A stretch of 19,165 nt of DNA, taken from Rhodocollybia butyracea. Taxonomy: Eukaryota > Basidiomycota > Agaricomycetes > Agaricales > Omphalotaceae. The stretch is from contig JADNRY010001004.1 in assembly GCA_015501585.1 (NCBI GenBank), forward strand, positions 1 through 19,165, given 5' to 3'. The notes beneath the pieces were generated by a model. The model was not told the origin of the DNA. It saw nothing but the letters and a program-made list of their open reading frames with translations, and did no database searches. Numbering within the stretch: the first letter of the stretch is position 1; every line of letters begins with the position of its first letter. The position numbers were made by a program, and so were the translations under genes. Below, piece after piece: positions 7,615 through 18,686 of this stretch.

Positions 7615-9513
7615 ATGGCCTCATCCGAACTCAAGCCAACTTCAATTATTCATCGTACACCCTGGAGACCACCCGTCGCAGTTTCTGGTGAAGGAATCTA
7701 TATCGAATTGCAAGATGGCCGTCGACTCATAGACGGCGTTGGTGGTGCTGCTGTTACGTGCCTTGGCACCAACCACCCAAAGATCATCCAGGCCATTAAA
7801 GATCAAGTTGATCGTGTTCCTTGTATGTGCTTCTTGAAGCCGATTTGTGCTATCTGTGATTATTTCAACATAGATGTTTACAACATGCAACTCTCAAATG
7901 AGCCTGCAGAAAAGCTCGCTGAGATACTAATCAAGAGCGGAAATGGTGCGTTTGAGTGGTGTGGGTTTGCTTCCGGAGGTCTGTTCATCTAACCAGGTAA
8001 ATCGTGTCGAGCTTAGCATTGTATACATAGGATCCGAAGCGATGGAAGGTGTCATCAAACTTGCCAAACAGGTTCAAACTTTCTATCCACTATATACACC
8101 GCTCACTTCACGTTTCTTTCTGTGCAGTATTACGACGAGATTGGACAACCCCAACGAACCAACTTTATCGCTCGTCAACTCTCTTACCATGGTAACACCG
8201 TCTCGACTTTGTCGCTGGCTTACCACCCCGGTCGCCGTGGTCCATATGAAGCGATTCTGGATCATCAAAAACCATCATCATGTCTCTCCTGCGTATGCTG
8301 CGCGATTCAAGCGTGCCGATGAGACCGAAGAACAGTATGTTCAGAGGTTAGCCAAGGAACTCGAAGATAAGTTTATTGAGCTTGGTCCGAACACTGTCAT
8401 TGGATGTAGGTTTTGTCTATTGCTTATCACATTGTATGAATCCTCCTGGTAGTTGTCGCAGAGACTGTCGTCGGAGCTACTACTGGAGCTGTTCCTGCCC
8501 CCAAAGGATACTTTGCTGCCATGAAAGCGATATGCCACAAGTATGGTGCGCTCTTTATTCTGGACGAGGTATGCATTACTCTTTTCTGCAGTATATGTCT
8601 GATGATACGCTTCTAGGTCATGTGCGGAATGGGCCGTGAGTTCCTGAAGTATTCTTCGGTGCTGTGATGCTGAATTTTATTTAGGAATGGGGACATTACA
8701 TGCTTGGGAATCTTTTGGAGATGGCGCATCGGTAAGATCGATGCTAGATCATTTTGTCTTTATCACTTACTCTCTTACAGCCAGATATTCAAGCTGTAGC
8801 CAAAGGCCTGGGAGGAGGGTAAGTCAAGCCAATTACCGAACGCAGAAATAAAGCAACTTGACAGATATGCTGCGATTGGCGCTGTACTAATGAACAAAAC
8901 CGTCGCGGAGGGGATTCGCGGGAAATCCGGATTCTGGAAGCATGGCCATACTTACCAAGTAAGAAATAACCAAACGTATTGCCCATGTAGCCACTGAGAA
9001 AAGGATTTTACAGGCCAACCCGCTAGCGTGTGCCGCTTCAGTAGCGGTTCAGGAAGCAATTGTCGAAGAGAATCTTCTTGAAAACTGTCGTACCCAAGGA
9101 GCATACCTGTGTATGTTTCCCATGAATTTTTCGAAGTGTAAAACTCATACTAAATTTCAGCTCAACTACTTCGTGAACGACTCCAAGGCCCAAACAGTCT
9201 TGCAGCACCGTTCGTTTTCGACATCAGGGGCGGAGGACTATTCTGGGGTGTTGAGTTCGATTTTGAGTCCCCAGACGCCCCCGCCAAGGTCGATATGAAA
9301 GGTCAATCATTTGCGATGGTCACACAAGCTGTTTTATTCGAGAGAGGGTTGATCGTCATGGCTTTCAGTGGCGGAGCTAACCTCGAAGGAACGAAAGGGG
9401 ATCATATATTGCTCGCGCCAGCTTATAACTTGACGAAAGCTGAGGTTGAGATGATTGTGTCCCTCTTTGTTGATGGCATTGAGCGAGTACTTGTGGAATA
9501 CACGACAAGTTAA
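7615..9513 (+). CDS. Class-III PLP-dependent aminotransferase (one frameshift in this sequence)
   Basis: Transfers amino groups using pyridoxal phosphate; the substrate cannot be read from the sequence. Exons: 7615-7822, 7874-7978, 8031-8071, 8128-8405, 8453-8568, 8617-8635, 8685-8731, 8781-8818, 8865-8958, 9014-9110, 9161-9513; introns are 46-56 nt. Product about 464 residues, normal for the family. Motifs in order: NHPKIIQAI; SGGSEAMEG made across intron 2; SYHGNTVS (His about 139, near the cofactor ring); LDEVMCGMGR with the cofactor-binding Asp about 248; AVAKGLGGGYAAIG with the Schiff-base Lys about 279; HTYQANPLACAA; C-terminal LLAPAYNLTKAEVEMIV. No targeting signal, so probably cytosolic. 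Exon 4 slips frame at the five A's 8267-8271 (one A too many: DHQ continues as HHHVSPAYAARF). Counting one surplus base gives 1395 nt, an exact codon multiple. Intron 2 has a weak GTCTGT donor. The start context GCC-ATG-G is good. Confidence 0.92.
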
Positions 9514-10290
9514 TATGAAGAAGTTACTGGTTATATACAAACTGTAGGAAGCCACAGCCATCACGAGAGAAATTATGTCAAAATGTATTTTTCGCATTCA
9601 CGATGTACTCATTTCATACTTCGACTCGTAATATCTAAAGTTTTTGGAGTCTGCCATCGGGAGACAAGTGTACAAATTAAACAAAAAAAAAAGGTACACC
9701 GCCCCCAGAAAAAAATGACGTTGTCGCCAGGTCTAAAGAGAGACCTTTCGAGCCAAGTTGAAACTTCTTGGAAACTTCCCAAAAAGATTATACTAATTAT
9801 TTGAATGTCCAGCGCATTTAGAATTGGAGTTAGAACGGTGCGTACTGGAGGGCGATGATACTATCAACTACTTTATGAGCTACTTCACCAAGCAGTCGAG
9901 TTGCACTCTATGACTCTGGGAAATAGAATTCTATTCGATTTCAAGTTGATTTCAAGTCATGAAATCATCGCTCCCGCGCAAGTTCATTTACTATGTAACG
10001 CAAATGTAACGCCCTGATGACTGAACTTCGAAGAAACGAAAGGGGCCATATATTGCTATATCCAGCTTTAGATACGTCTGTCGATAGTATCCAACTTGGG
10101 GTGCTCGGGGATAAACTTCATAAAAGAGCATTGTGAAAATACAAGAACGCGCCGGAATTTGACTTTCGAAACCGCCGAAATACTTGGTCACCTCCGGCCG
10201 GTGCTATGTAAGCAGGGCTAACGCTTTAAACACCGTGACTGACGACGACCAAGACGGCTGGTATCCCTTCTTGACTTACTACCTCCATCG
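9514..10290. other. Intergenic region with poly-A tracts and an aminotransferase relic
   Basis: No intact gene. A-rich runs lie at 9680-9692 and 9710-9716. It should contain the aminotransferase 3' end and the promoter of the HECT ligase. A degenerate fragment of aminotransferase coding sequence is listed separately. Confidence 0.45.
10024..10070 (+). pseudogene. Degenerate fragment of an aminotransferase 3' coding region
   Basis: This stretch matches 9379-9427 of the intact gene at roughly four bases in five. Shared blocks are ACGAAAGGGG and CATATATTGCT, followed by CCAGCTT. The matched part encodes the C-terminal EGTKGDHILLAPAY segment. Nothing beyond the 47 bp is recognisable, and there is a one-base indel inside. 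It looks like the remnant of a local duplication of the aminotransferase gene. Confidence 0.6.
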
Positions 10291-10311
10291 ATGGCTGGGT
10301 GCATGCTATAA
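10291..10311 (+). promoter_or_regulatory. Upstream ORF abutting the HECT ligase start codon
   Basis: ATG GCT GGG TGC ATG CTA TAA: six codons and a stop. The TAA (10309-10311) directly precedes the main ATG at 10312 and is in the same frame, which also fixes 10312 as the first usable in-frame start. The upstream ATG has T at -3 (weak); the main ATG has A at the equivalent position and G after it (good). Confidence 0.5.
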
Positions 10312-13300
10312 ATGGACCTAACACCATCCTATCATCAAGAAGCTACTGCCAGTACATCCTCCACAGCGCTCGACCAAGACAACGTCGACATTTCAGCGAA
10401 ACCCTTGAGATCAAGTGCTCGCGTAAAGGCTGCAAAGCAAAAGTCTCAGGAAAAAAATCAAGACAAGGAGCGCGACCTGTCTGCAGAGCCCTCATCTTCA
10501 GTTATACCAGCTGAATCTTCTCGCGGCAACCGAGCCAACAATCGAACCCGTGAACAAGCCTCCGGAAAAGGCAAAGCCAAGGAAATCTTAACTGAAGAAC
10601 CTCGGCGGCGACGGTAAGAAAAGTCTTTTCTTTCTCCTGAAACTTGGTCTAATTATAAGTTTTGTGTAGCACACGCTCAAGTGGTCTCCCAGCTTTGACG
10701 ATCAGCGAGCCTTCCAAGGACCCCAAGGGAAAGAAACGAGCAGCGCCAGAACCAGCATCTGACGACGAAACAGCTGCACCATCTGCCAAACGATTCCGAG
10801 CGTCTCACAGCCTCCGATTCCAGTCTACTACCACCTCTGATATGCCGAGAAAGACTAGGTGCGTTATCTTTACGAGTTTCATCTGTTTTATTCATGTCAA
10901 CTACAGATCCACTACCAAAGGAAAGATGGCCGCGAAGGCTAAAGCCATGGCTGCTGCCGACTCTGCGCCGCATCATGATGAAGATATCAACATGATGGAT
11001 TCGGAAATCAAGCACGAAGATTCAGAACACGACGACGACGACCTTGCCGAACCCATGGAGGATGTGGAAGAAGGACATGCAGAGGGATCAGACAATGTGC
11101 ATGATGATGAGCACATTGGCGACGACGAAGGAGACGGAGACGGAGACGGAGACGACCAAGATGATGAAGAAGAAAATCATGATGAAGATGGCTCTGCTCC
11201 TCAGGGTGGTGGCATTCCAGGTGGCCTCGATGACGCTGCTGCTGCGATGGCCATCTTTGGCGACTATCGTCAGTTTGGCTCCTACATGCTTTCACTGTCC
11301 TCGCGTCTCAAGACCATGTTGAACAACATCAAGAGTACTGCCGATCCTACCACTCGTCTCGTCACTCTTCAAGAACTCAGTGAGCTGCTTAGTATCAGTA
11401 CCGAGGACACGTTGGCAGGTTCATTCCAAGTTGAGGCGTTTGTGCGAGAGCTAGTCAAAATCCTTGGCGGCCGCGGTGCGGATCGTGATGAAGATGAGGA
11501 CGACGAGGGCGAGGATGGTGACGAAGAACAGGATGAAGATGCTGCTCTCGCCGCAGCCCTGGCTATGAGTAATGGCGGAACTTACGCTGGCGACGACAAC
11601 CTCGAAGCCCAAGTGCTCGCTTGTAGATGCTTAGCCAACCTTATGGAGGCACTTCCTGGTGTTGCGCACACTGTCGTTTACCATGGGGCGATTCCTGTCC
11701 TGTGCAGCAAACTGATCGAGATATCGTATATTGACCTAGCTGAGCAAACGTTGAGCGTGTGTTTTCTAACTATCGGGTACATTGTCTCCAAACTAACGTG
11801 TTGTCCAGACGATGGAAAAAATTTCCGAAGAGTTCCCGAGTTCGATTGTTCGAGAGGGAGGTCTCGCAGCTTTACTGAACTATCTTGATTTCTTCTCTAT
11901 CGCCGTTCAAAGGACCGCCTTGCAAGCTGCCTCCAACTGCTGTCGAAACGTCTCCCCAGAGCACTTTTCCATGATCAGCGGTGTCTGGTCTATCATTAGG
12001 AATTGTCTCTCCTACTCTGACCAACGACTTGTCGAGTTTGCTTGTCTCTGTGTCATCCGCGTAATAGACTCTTATCATCGATCTTCTACCGAAAACCTTG
12101 AATCCCTTGTGGACACTGAGCTTATCCGTGCAGTCAATCAACTCCTCATGCCCGCGGGCGGATCGCCTCTAGTTGCTCCGAATACCTATACTCTCCTTCT
12201 CCGAGCCCTTTCGACTGCCGCACGAGCCAGCCCGAAGATCACTGTTGCTCTTCTGGAAGCCGACATTGTGGATACTTTGTATCAGATACTTACTGGTGTG
12301 TTGCCGTCTGCATCAGCAAGTTCTTCTGAGCAGGGGGATGCGAACGGCGGGCAAGGTCTAGGCGGGGGGCTCGCGGACATGACTGTGATGGAGAACCTCG
12401 CTCATCGACCAAAGGACCAGGTTGAAGAGACTCTTAGTTTCATTTCTGAGTTGATGCCGCCGCTACCTAAAGGTGATTTGCCTTGTCGATATCTTTTGAC
12501 CTGTATACTTATAGTTCTCATTAAGATGGTGTTTTCGATCATAAAGCCTATACCGAAAAAACCCTCTCCAAGATGCTCAAAGCGAAAGCTAAAGCGGACA
12601 AAGCAGCTGCTCGAGCAGCTTTGCAAGCTCCTCTGGTTGCGGCAATGCTAATCGCCCCTCCTCCCCCATCATCGCCTGCCCGGATGAATCTCAAGCACCC
12701 GAAGCATCAACTTCAGCAACAACGCCCAATCCGCTGCCGAGCGGACCGAACTTTTGCGTTCCAAAACCGAAGTTGTCGGCCGTTTCATGCAACTCATGGT
12801 CCCGATCCTCATCGATGTTTATGCTGCCAGCGTGAACACTCCGGTAAGAGTGAAAACGTTGACGGGGTTGCTCAAGGCAGCTAGCTTCCTTGATGCCGAC
12901 GGTTTAAAGCAGGTCCTAACGGTATGGGTTTATTTAATGTATCGGTATCATTTTACTGAATGGTTCCTTCAGTTTGTGCCTGTTGCCAGTTTCGCGTCCT
13001 CCATGCTCTCCTCCCGGGATCATCCTACTTTGGTAATTGGCGCGCTTCAACTTGTGGACCTTCTTCTTTCCAAAGTTCCTTCCCTGTATAAGCCAACCTT
13101 TCGAAGAGAAGGGGTCTTCCACGAGATCGAAACGCTGGCAGCTCGTAATCTCGCCTCTGCGAAGCTCAAGGAAAAGGCAGATAAAGAGAAGGAAAAGGAG
13201 CTGTCTGATGGAGCTACACCAGACTCATCGGTTGCTGGTGCTTCCCATTCAGCAACCACCATACCTGGATACAAAAAGCTCTCGTCACTCGCGCTAGACC

Positions 13301-16300
13301 CCGAGGATGCTATCACATTGCGTGCTCGAATCATGAAGTTCAAGTACCTATCGGGTGACGATCAGGCAGAGAGCGACAATACTCTCAAGGGTCTTAAAAG
13401 CCTCGTGGATCGCATCAGCCTGCCTAATGCTTCTGAGCAAGAGTTGTCTGAGGCCTTATGGGACCTCACTACTCTGTTTGCATCGCCACATACGTCAGTG
13501 TCTAGCTTTGAGCTTCTGCAAAGTGGTCTGGTAGATGGGTTACTCACGTTTGCGACTGATACTGATCGGAAAGGTAGGCTCAGTTCGATTATTATTTGTT
13601 GTTTCATGCTAATTTTTAAAAGTTTCCGCTCCTCGTCGCAAAGAGCTTTTGTTGGATTCGTTGGTTAGTCGGAAAAATAAAGCTTTGTCGAGTGTCCAGA
13701 CACCCTTTTCCACTTTTGTCAAGAAATTACAAGAGAGTTTTACTAGGATGGAGTCTTTCGATGTAATAACTGTCTCACAAGGCTCCGACGGTAAGTACTC
13801 GGTTACCTCCTGTGTGTCGTTTATTAAACTTCTTTTCTGTAGATTCCAAACGCAGCTCTCCATCTTTACTTGCGCGCCAGCTCCGTCTCCGCTTAATCGC
13901 CGAGGATGATTCTGGGGTTCCTAGGAACCTTCACAATATCGTTGTTTCAATACACGCCATTGCAACATTCCAAGCCCTCCACGACTATCTCCGTCCTAGG
14001 GTAGCAGGTCTACTAAGTGGTAGCAGCTCACGTTTGTCGGGGATGCTGGCGGCATTGGCTGCATCAGGTTTAGCGAGCTCCTCGCGTGCTAGTGGGTCAG
14101 GAGGTGGCTCTGGAGAAGCTGCCATCTCTGATCCCCCGGCTCCCTCTACTGGGCCAGAAGTTTCCGCCTCTCAAGGTAATTCAGGGTCTACCATCACTCG
14201 TCGCCGTAGCCAACGTCTCAGCGCCAAAAAGAATGGCTCGAGTTCAAGCGCCGCCGATGCTGAAAATGCTCCCGCCGAAGCTCCTCTTGTGGATGCTAAT
14301 GCAGCATCTTCGAGCTCTACTGTGGACCAGCCTAAAATGCCACCACCACCTGCCCCAGAGTCCGCTGTCAGCGAGACGGTCGTTGACTCTGAAATGCAGG
14401 CCGATTTCACAGATGACGAAGAAGAGGAGGTCGATGCGGAAGTGTTCGACGACGAAGTGGATCCCGACAATTCGATATCGGACAAAACGGTCACTTTATC
14501 CGTCGCCGAAGATGGAACGAAGGTTGAAGCTCAAACTCCCGATGGCACGCGTGTAGCTACACCGAACCCGGCTGCCTCAATGGGCCATACAACTTCCTCA
14601 TCGAGGCCTTCAGGATCTTCCCGACCTTCATATGCGTCGGCTTTGAAGACCAAACCCATTGATTGGCATCTGGAGTTTGCTATGGACGACCATGTTCTTC
14701 CGCTTGATCTTACCATCTATGGAGCAATTCACCAACACGAAATGAGGAAAACAGACAGGCCCAGTACCCCCAAGTCTTTTCTGGCAGGGTGTATATACAA
14801 TCAAATTCAAGAAAGTTCCTGGCCCTGCGCCAGCTACTGATAGTAAGTTTTGCTGTTTAGATAAGTCGGGGCGATGTCTGAAGACATAACAGGTGGACCC
14901 GAATCAATCATCAGATCACGTTCCTCAACACCTCCTTTATCCTCTCTTGCTGACGACGCACCTCACGCGAAGATCCTTCGTTTGCTTCGTGTTTTGTACC
15001 AACTGAACACCCTTGAGGCTGAAGGATCATTGTTCAGTGGTGAAAAGCGCAACTTACCGGAGACTGCGTTCGTGAACAACAAGCTGAGCGCCAAGCTCAC
15101 TCGTCAACTAGAAGAAACTATGATTGTTGCCAGGTAAGCTTTCTTCTTCTCGACTCTTCTAATTAGATTCAAGCATCGTATACTAGCTCCTGCCTCCCCG
15201 ACTGGGCTCTCGACCTCCCTCCACATTTCCCCTTCCTCTTCCCATTTGCAACACGATATAATTTTCTCCAATCCACATCGTTTGGCTATGCACGCCTCAT
15301 CCTCAAGTGGCAATCCCAGCAATCTCGTGTTCAAGACTCTTCCAGACGGGATGACGGCATCGGTTTCCTCGGACGACTGCAACGTCAAAAGGTGCGCATC
15401 TCGAGGAAACACATCCTTGAAAGCGCTGTGAAAGTGTTCGAACTCTACGGGTCGTCCTCGTCGGTACTCGAAGTTGAGTACTTTGAGGAAGTTGGGACTG
15501 GGTTAGGTCCGACGTTGGAGTTCTATGCTTTAGTGTCCAAAGAGTTTGCGCGGAAGGATTTGAAAATTTGGAGAGACGCAGATCATGGTGTGGTCGGAGC
15601 CGGTCCATTTGTGAACCATCCAAGTGGACTATATCCCGCTCCCATTGGAGCGAAGATATGTCCAATGATGGAGGACAGTGAGTTACTGACATTTTACTGC
15701 ATACACATGACCTGATTCCTTGCTTAGGAAACGTACCCACATATTCCGCGTCATTGGGCAGTTTGTAGCGAAGGCTCTATTAGACTCACGTATAATTGAC
15801 CTATCAGTCAACAAAATTTTCCTCAAGCTTGTTCTAGGAGAAGATGTTCCATTGACGATCGCGTCGCTCAAGGTATGTTCATGGTCCTCATTGTTGTGCC
15901 TAGATTTATTTAAGCGATCCCCTATAGCTCGTCGACGTTGACCTCGCCAACTCTCTGACTAAACTCCTGTCCATCGCTGCTGCATCTGGAAAACAACCAC
16001 CTCCGTCGGACAAGGTAATTCTATTCCGATTTTATTTTTCAGCCCATTATAATGTCTTTGATCTAGCTGGCGAAGAAGCTAGCATTGGTCGAAGAATCTG
16101 TCACTGTTGATGATCTTGCGCTTGATTTCACATTGCCTGGGTATGATATCGAGCTGAAGGTTCGTTCAAACGTTCACTTTGCGTGTCCCTTTCTGGTCGC
16201 TTACAATCGCGTCTTCCCTCCCTACAGCCTTCCGGGAAAGACATTGCTGTTACCACAGCCAATGTTCAAGAATACGTTCAACTTGTCCTCGAAGCCATCC

Positions 16301-16898
16301 TTGGGTCTGGGAACGCTTTGCAAGCAAAGGCCTTCCGAGAAGGCTTCAGCAAAGTGTTCCCAATTGGTGACCTCCAGGCGTTCTCGGTAGAAGAATTAGT
16401 GATATTATTCGGGAACGGGGACGAAGACTGGAGTGTGGAGAGTGAGTTTCGATATTGGCTTTTCAATTCATTTTGACTAATGCATTCGTTATGTAGCTCT
16501 GGGAGAGGCCATCAAAGCTGACCATGGCTTCAATCCAGAAAGCCGGGCGATCCGTGATCTCGTGGAGATTCTATCAGAATACGATCCGAGTACAAGGAGA
16601 GACTTTTTGCAGTTTATCACTGGTAGTCCGAAGTTGCCCATCGGAGGTGAATTTATTCACGTTCATCTTGCCCTCCGCGCTAAACGTTGTACTTCATCTC
16701 AGGTTTCCGCGGCCTGAATCCTCAACTAACCGTTGTCCGTAAACCTCATGAAGCTCCCTTGACAGCAGACGACTACCTTCCCAGTGTCATGACGTGTGTC
16801 AACTACTTGAAGCTACCGGAGTACTCGTCCAAAGCTACCATGAAGAGAAGTTGGGCGTTGCGATCAAAGAGGGTGTGGGTAGTTTCCATTTGTCGTAG
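10312..16898 (+). CDS. ufd4: HECT-type E3 ubiquitin ligase, UFD4/TRIP12 family (five frameshifts in this sequence)
   Basis: Attaches ubiquitin to proteins, in this family notably ubiquitin-fusion and N-degron substrates. Sixteen exons: 10312-10613, 10670-10858, 10907-11756, 11809-12472, 12526-12921, 12973-13573, 13623-13790, 13843-14842, 14893-15133, 15187-15677, 15728-15872, 15928-16014, 16067-16159, 16228-16441, 16497-16646, 16703-16898. Product about 1929 residues. Order: basic/Ser-rich N terminus; Asp/Glu tracts (11026-11200, 11490-11540); armadillo-like helical repeats about residues 285-800 ([33 protein letters not shown]); Ser/Ala/acidic linker (14020-14600); HECT domain from about residue 1480 ([78 protein letters not shown]). 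The catalytic Cys is about 1896 (codon 16795-16797). The C terminus is GSFHLS, TAG at 16896. One-base slips at 12679-12681 (C short), 12725-12727 (C short), 14777-14780 (T extra), 15729-15731 (A short) and 16838-16839 (C short) net to 5790 nt, exactly 1930 codons. Introns 2 (48 nt) and 5 (51 nt) are in-frame and stop-free. Confidence 0.95.
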
Positions 16899-16920
16899 TG
16901 GTCGCAACAGACCACTACGA
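16893..16920 (+). other. Perfect 11-bp stem-loop spanning the HECT ligase stop codon
   Basis: TCGTAGTGGTC (16893-16903), loop GCAACA (16904-16909), GACCACTACGA (16910-16920). The 5' arm contains the last sense codon and the TAG stop. It could act in the mRNA (termination, 3' processing, stability) or be incidental. Confidence 0.6.
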
Positions 16921-17730
16921 AGATAAATTTCTTGGTCAAGGAAGGTTGTGAAAAAGAGGTTTTTTAAATGTCGTAGATGTGAAGAGTGATACGTTTGGAC
17001 GTGAAGTAAATAACAACTTGATCTCTTTTTTCCTTCCATTGCTGTACACAACCAGGTTTCTTGTTTTTCCAGTTCTTTCCTCACCTCATCTTTCTCTAGT
17101 TATCTCTCTGCTCTCCCTGTCGTTCAGATAGACATCCTTTTTCCGTATTTAGGCAAACATCAAACAACACCATACATACATCATCCGTCCAATATCATTT
17201 TCTATTTCTATCTCAAGTGCAAGGGACTTGTGAGACAATTGGGAGTACGTCTGGTTTTAATTCGGTATGCAAGTGTATGGAAAATTGCGGGAACTCAAAA
17301 ATGAAGTACAGATCAACGGTTACAATGTGGTGTCGCGCTGTCGAGCCAACGCGTAGGCTCCGAGCGATAAAATAAACGGGTCCGTGAAGGCATAAAAGTA
17401 TATTGAGATGAAAAGTCGCCTCGATGGTCGGATTGTTGATAGAGACTTAGGGACCTAAGCCCTTGACCTCGTTTTTCACAATCAGCATAAATTACTATAC
17501 AGTCTGTCTGGATTCTACACAGTGTATAAGTCAATTCGCTTGGCCTAAAAGGGAATTAAGCGCTCGTGGTCATGAGGAAAGAGATACACTTGCTGTCAGA
17601 ATACATACGACATAATAAGGGCTAGGATCGCTTGACGCTTAGTATCAAGACCGATTCCAGTAAGTATATCCCACCTTCAAGCCCGACAGCATAGAAACAT
17701 CAAATCGTTCAGCGGAGAGTCTATTGAATT
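16921..17730. other. Convergent intergenic region between HECT ligase and HET gene
   Basis: About 800 bp that should hold both 3' ends, since the two genes converge here. The plus strand is pyrimidine-rich from about 17030 to 17150. The minus-strand frame 17313-17534 is Ser/Arg-rich with no recognisable motif and is not called. No RNA gene or repeat seen. Confidence 0.4.
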
Positions 17731-18686
17731 TTAGTACTGACAAGTTACTGAGATGTAAGTCCTGTACCACTTTCTAGCCCCAACCTGCTTTTCAAGCCGT
17801 GATATAACATGCACAGTCAGGTCACCCCGAGTCGACGCCCGTCGGGAACTGTCAAGGCTCACGATCTTTTCTCCTCTCCTATTATGCCTATAGTATGAGT
17901 CGCGGATATCCGCCACACATTCCTTGTCGAAGTCGCAGTCTGTCTTTGTCAGAATATCTGACCACATCTCGCCATTGTCATGGGCCCCCAATATGATAGC
18001 AAATTTCTCCCCATTGCGGTGTTGAAATCGAAGAACACCTGAGATACCATTACAATCGAAGAAGAGATTCATGGTATCCTTTTGGTGCGGCAGTGACTCC
18101 CACAATGTGCTGGGGTAAGCTTCCAATAGATCACTATCTGTATCATCGTAGAGTACACGGAACTTGTACTGGAAGGTCCCGGTGGAAGTAATAGCTTGGG
18201 CTACATCTGGGTGCATTCTGTCTAGGATGCGAATGCTGACCATGTAGGTAGACAAGCGGTTATAATGATTCTGTGCTTCCACTAGTATGACCCGGTCATC
18301 TGTCAGATACTTTGATGTTCTTTCCAAATTCTTCTCCAACCTCCATTGGCATGTCGATTATAATAGGAATCATGAATGCCCTTGAGATCAACTGCATTAA
18401 TACTCTGTTTGAAGTCAAGGACAACATCCAACCAAATCTTGGAATTGTGAATTCCAACCATAACAACAAACGGCTGGTTGCTCTTGTTGACACTATAAAG
18501 AAGGGTCATAGATGACCCTGAGTCAAGCCTCAGTATCTTGTTGAAGGTGAAGCACTCTGATCGAAAAGGGGGATGGCACCTGTTCGAGGTAATCTCAGCA
18601 GAGGGGCGAAGGAAGATTACATATTTCCTATCCTGGTCCATAACTTTGAAACCTGAGAAAACCCTTTTCTTAAAAAATAATTCCGG
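17731..18686 (-). repeat. Duplicated C-terminal module inside the HET-domain protein
   Basis: Module 1 (about 18686-18240) and module 2 (about 18180-17731) share the same order of motifs. A hydrophobic strand with Phe-Lys/Arg-Val comes first (FKVMD, KFRVLYDD). Then LRLDSGSS / LFFDCNGISG; PFVVMVGIHNSKIWLDVV / KFAIILGAHDNGEMWSDIL; IHDSYYNRH / IRDSYYRHN; and a basic segment with an ILVEAQN / LTVHVIS strand. Identity is modest, so the duplication is old. Such GxH...W-D...I-DSYY modules are, from memory, common at the C termini of Agaricomycete HET proteins. Confidence 0.6.

Noticed and set aside
10299..10514. Alternative start region and frame for the HECT ligase
   Set aside because: The frame closes within exon 1 and is out of phase with the Ser/basic N terminus, which continues across intron 1 from the ATG at 10312.
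10759..10770. CTGACGA...GAAA words resembling a hammerhead ribozyme core
   Set aside because: There is no stem II between the two boxes, and the words lie inside a clean coding exon of the HECT ligase.
11008..11295. Minus-strand 95-residue open frame rich in His/Leu/Arg
   Set aside because: It is the antisense of the Asp/Glu-rich tract of the HECT ligase and has no motif of its own.
12640..12705. An extra intron (GTTGCG...CAAG, with CTAAT inside) in place of the frameshift near 12680
   Set aside because: The donor is poor, and removing this stretch leaves the downstream sequence in the wrong frame, whereas a one-base slip restores a natural Pro/Ser/Thr-rich linker.
14171..14494. Minus-strand 107-residue Ser-rich open frame
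   Set aside because: Antisense shadow of the Ser/Ala/acidic linker in exon 8 of the HECT ligase.
15303..15740. Minus-strand 145-residue open frame
   Set aside because: Antisense of the best-conserved HECT exon; no motifs and no splice sites.
17313..17534. Minus-strand 73-residue open frame downstream of the HET gene
   Set aside because: No motif, no splice sites, and it lies in the expected 3' region; HET module 2 ends cleanly at 17731.
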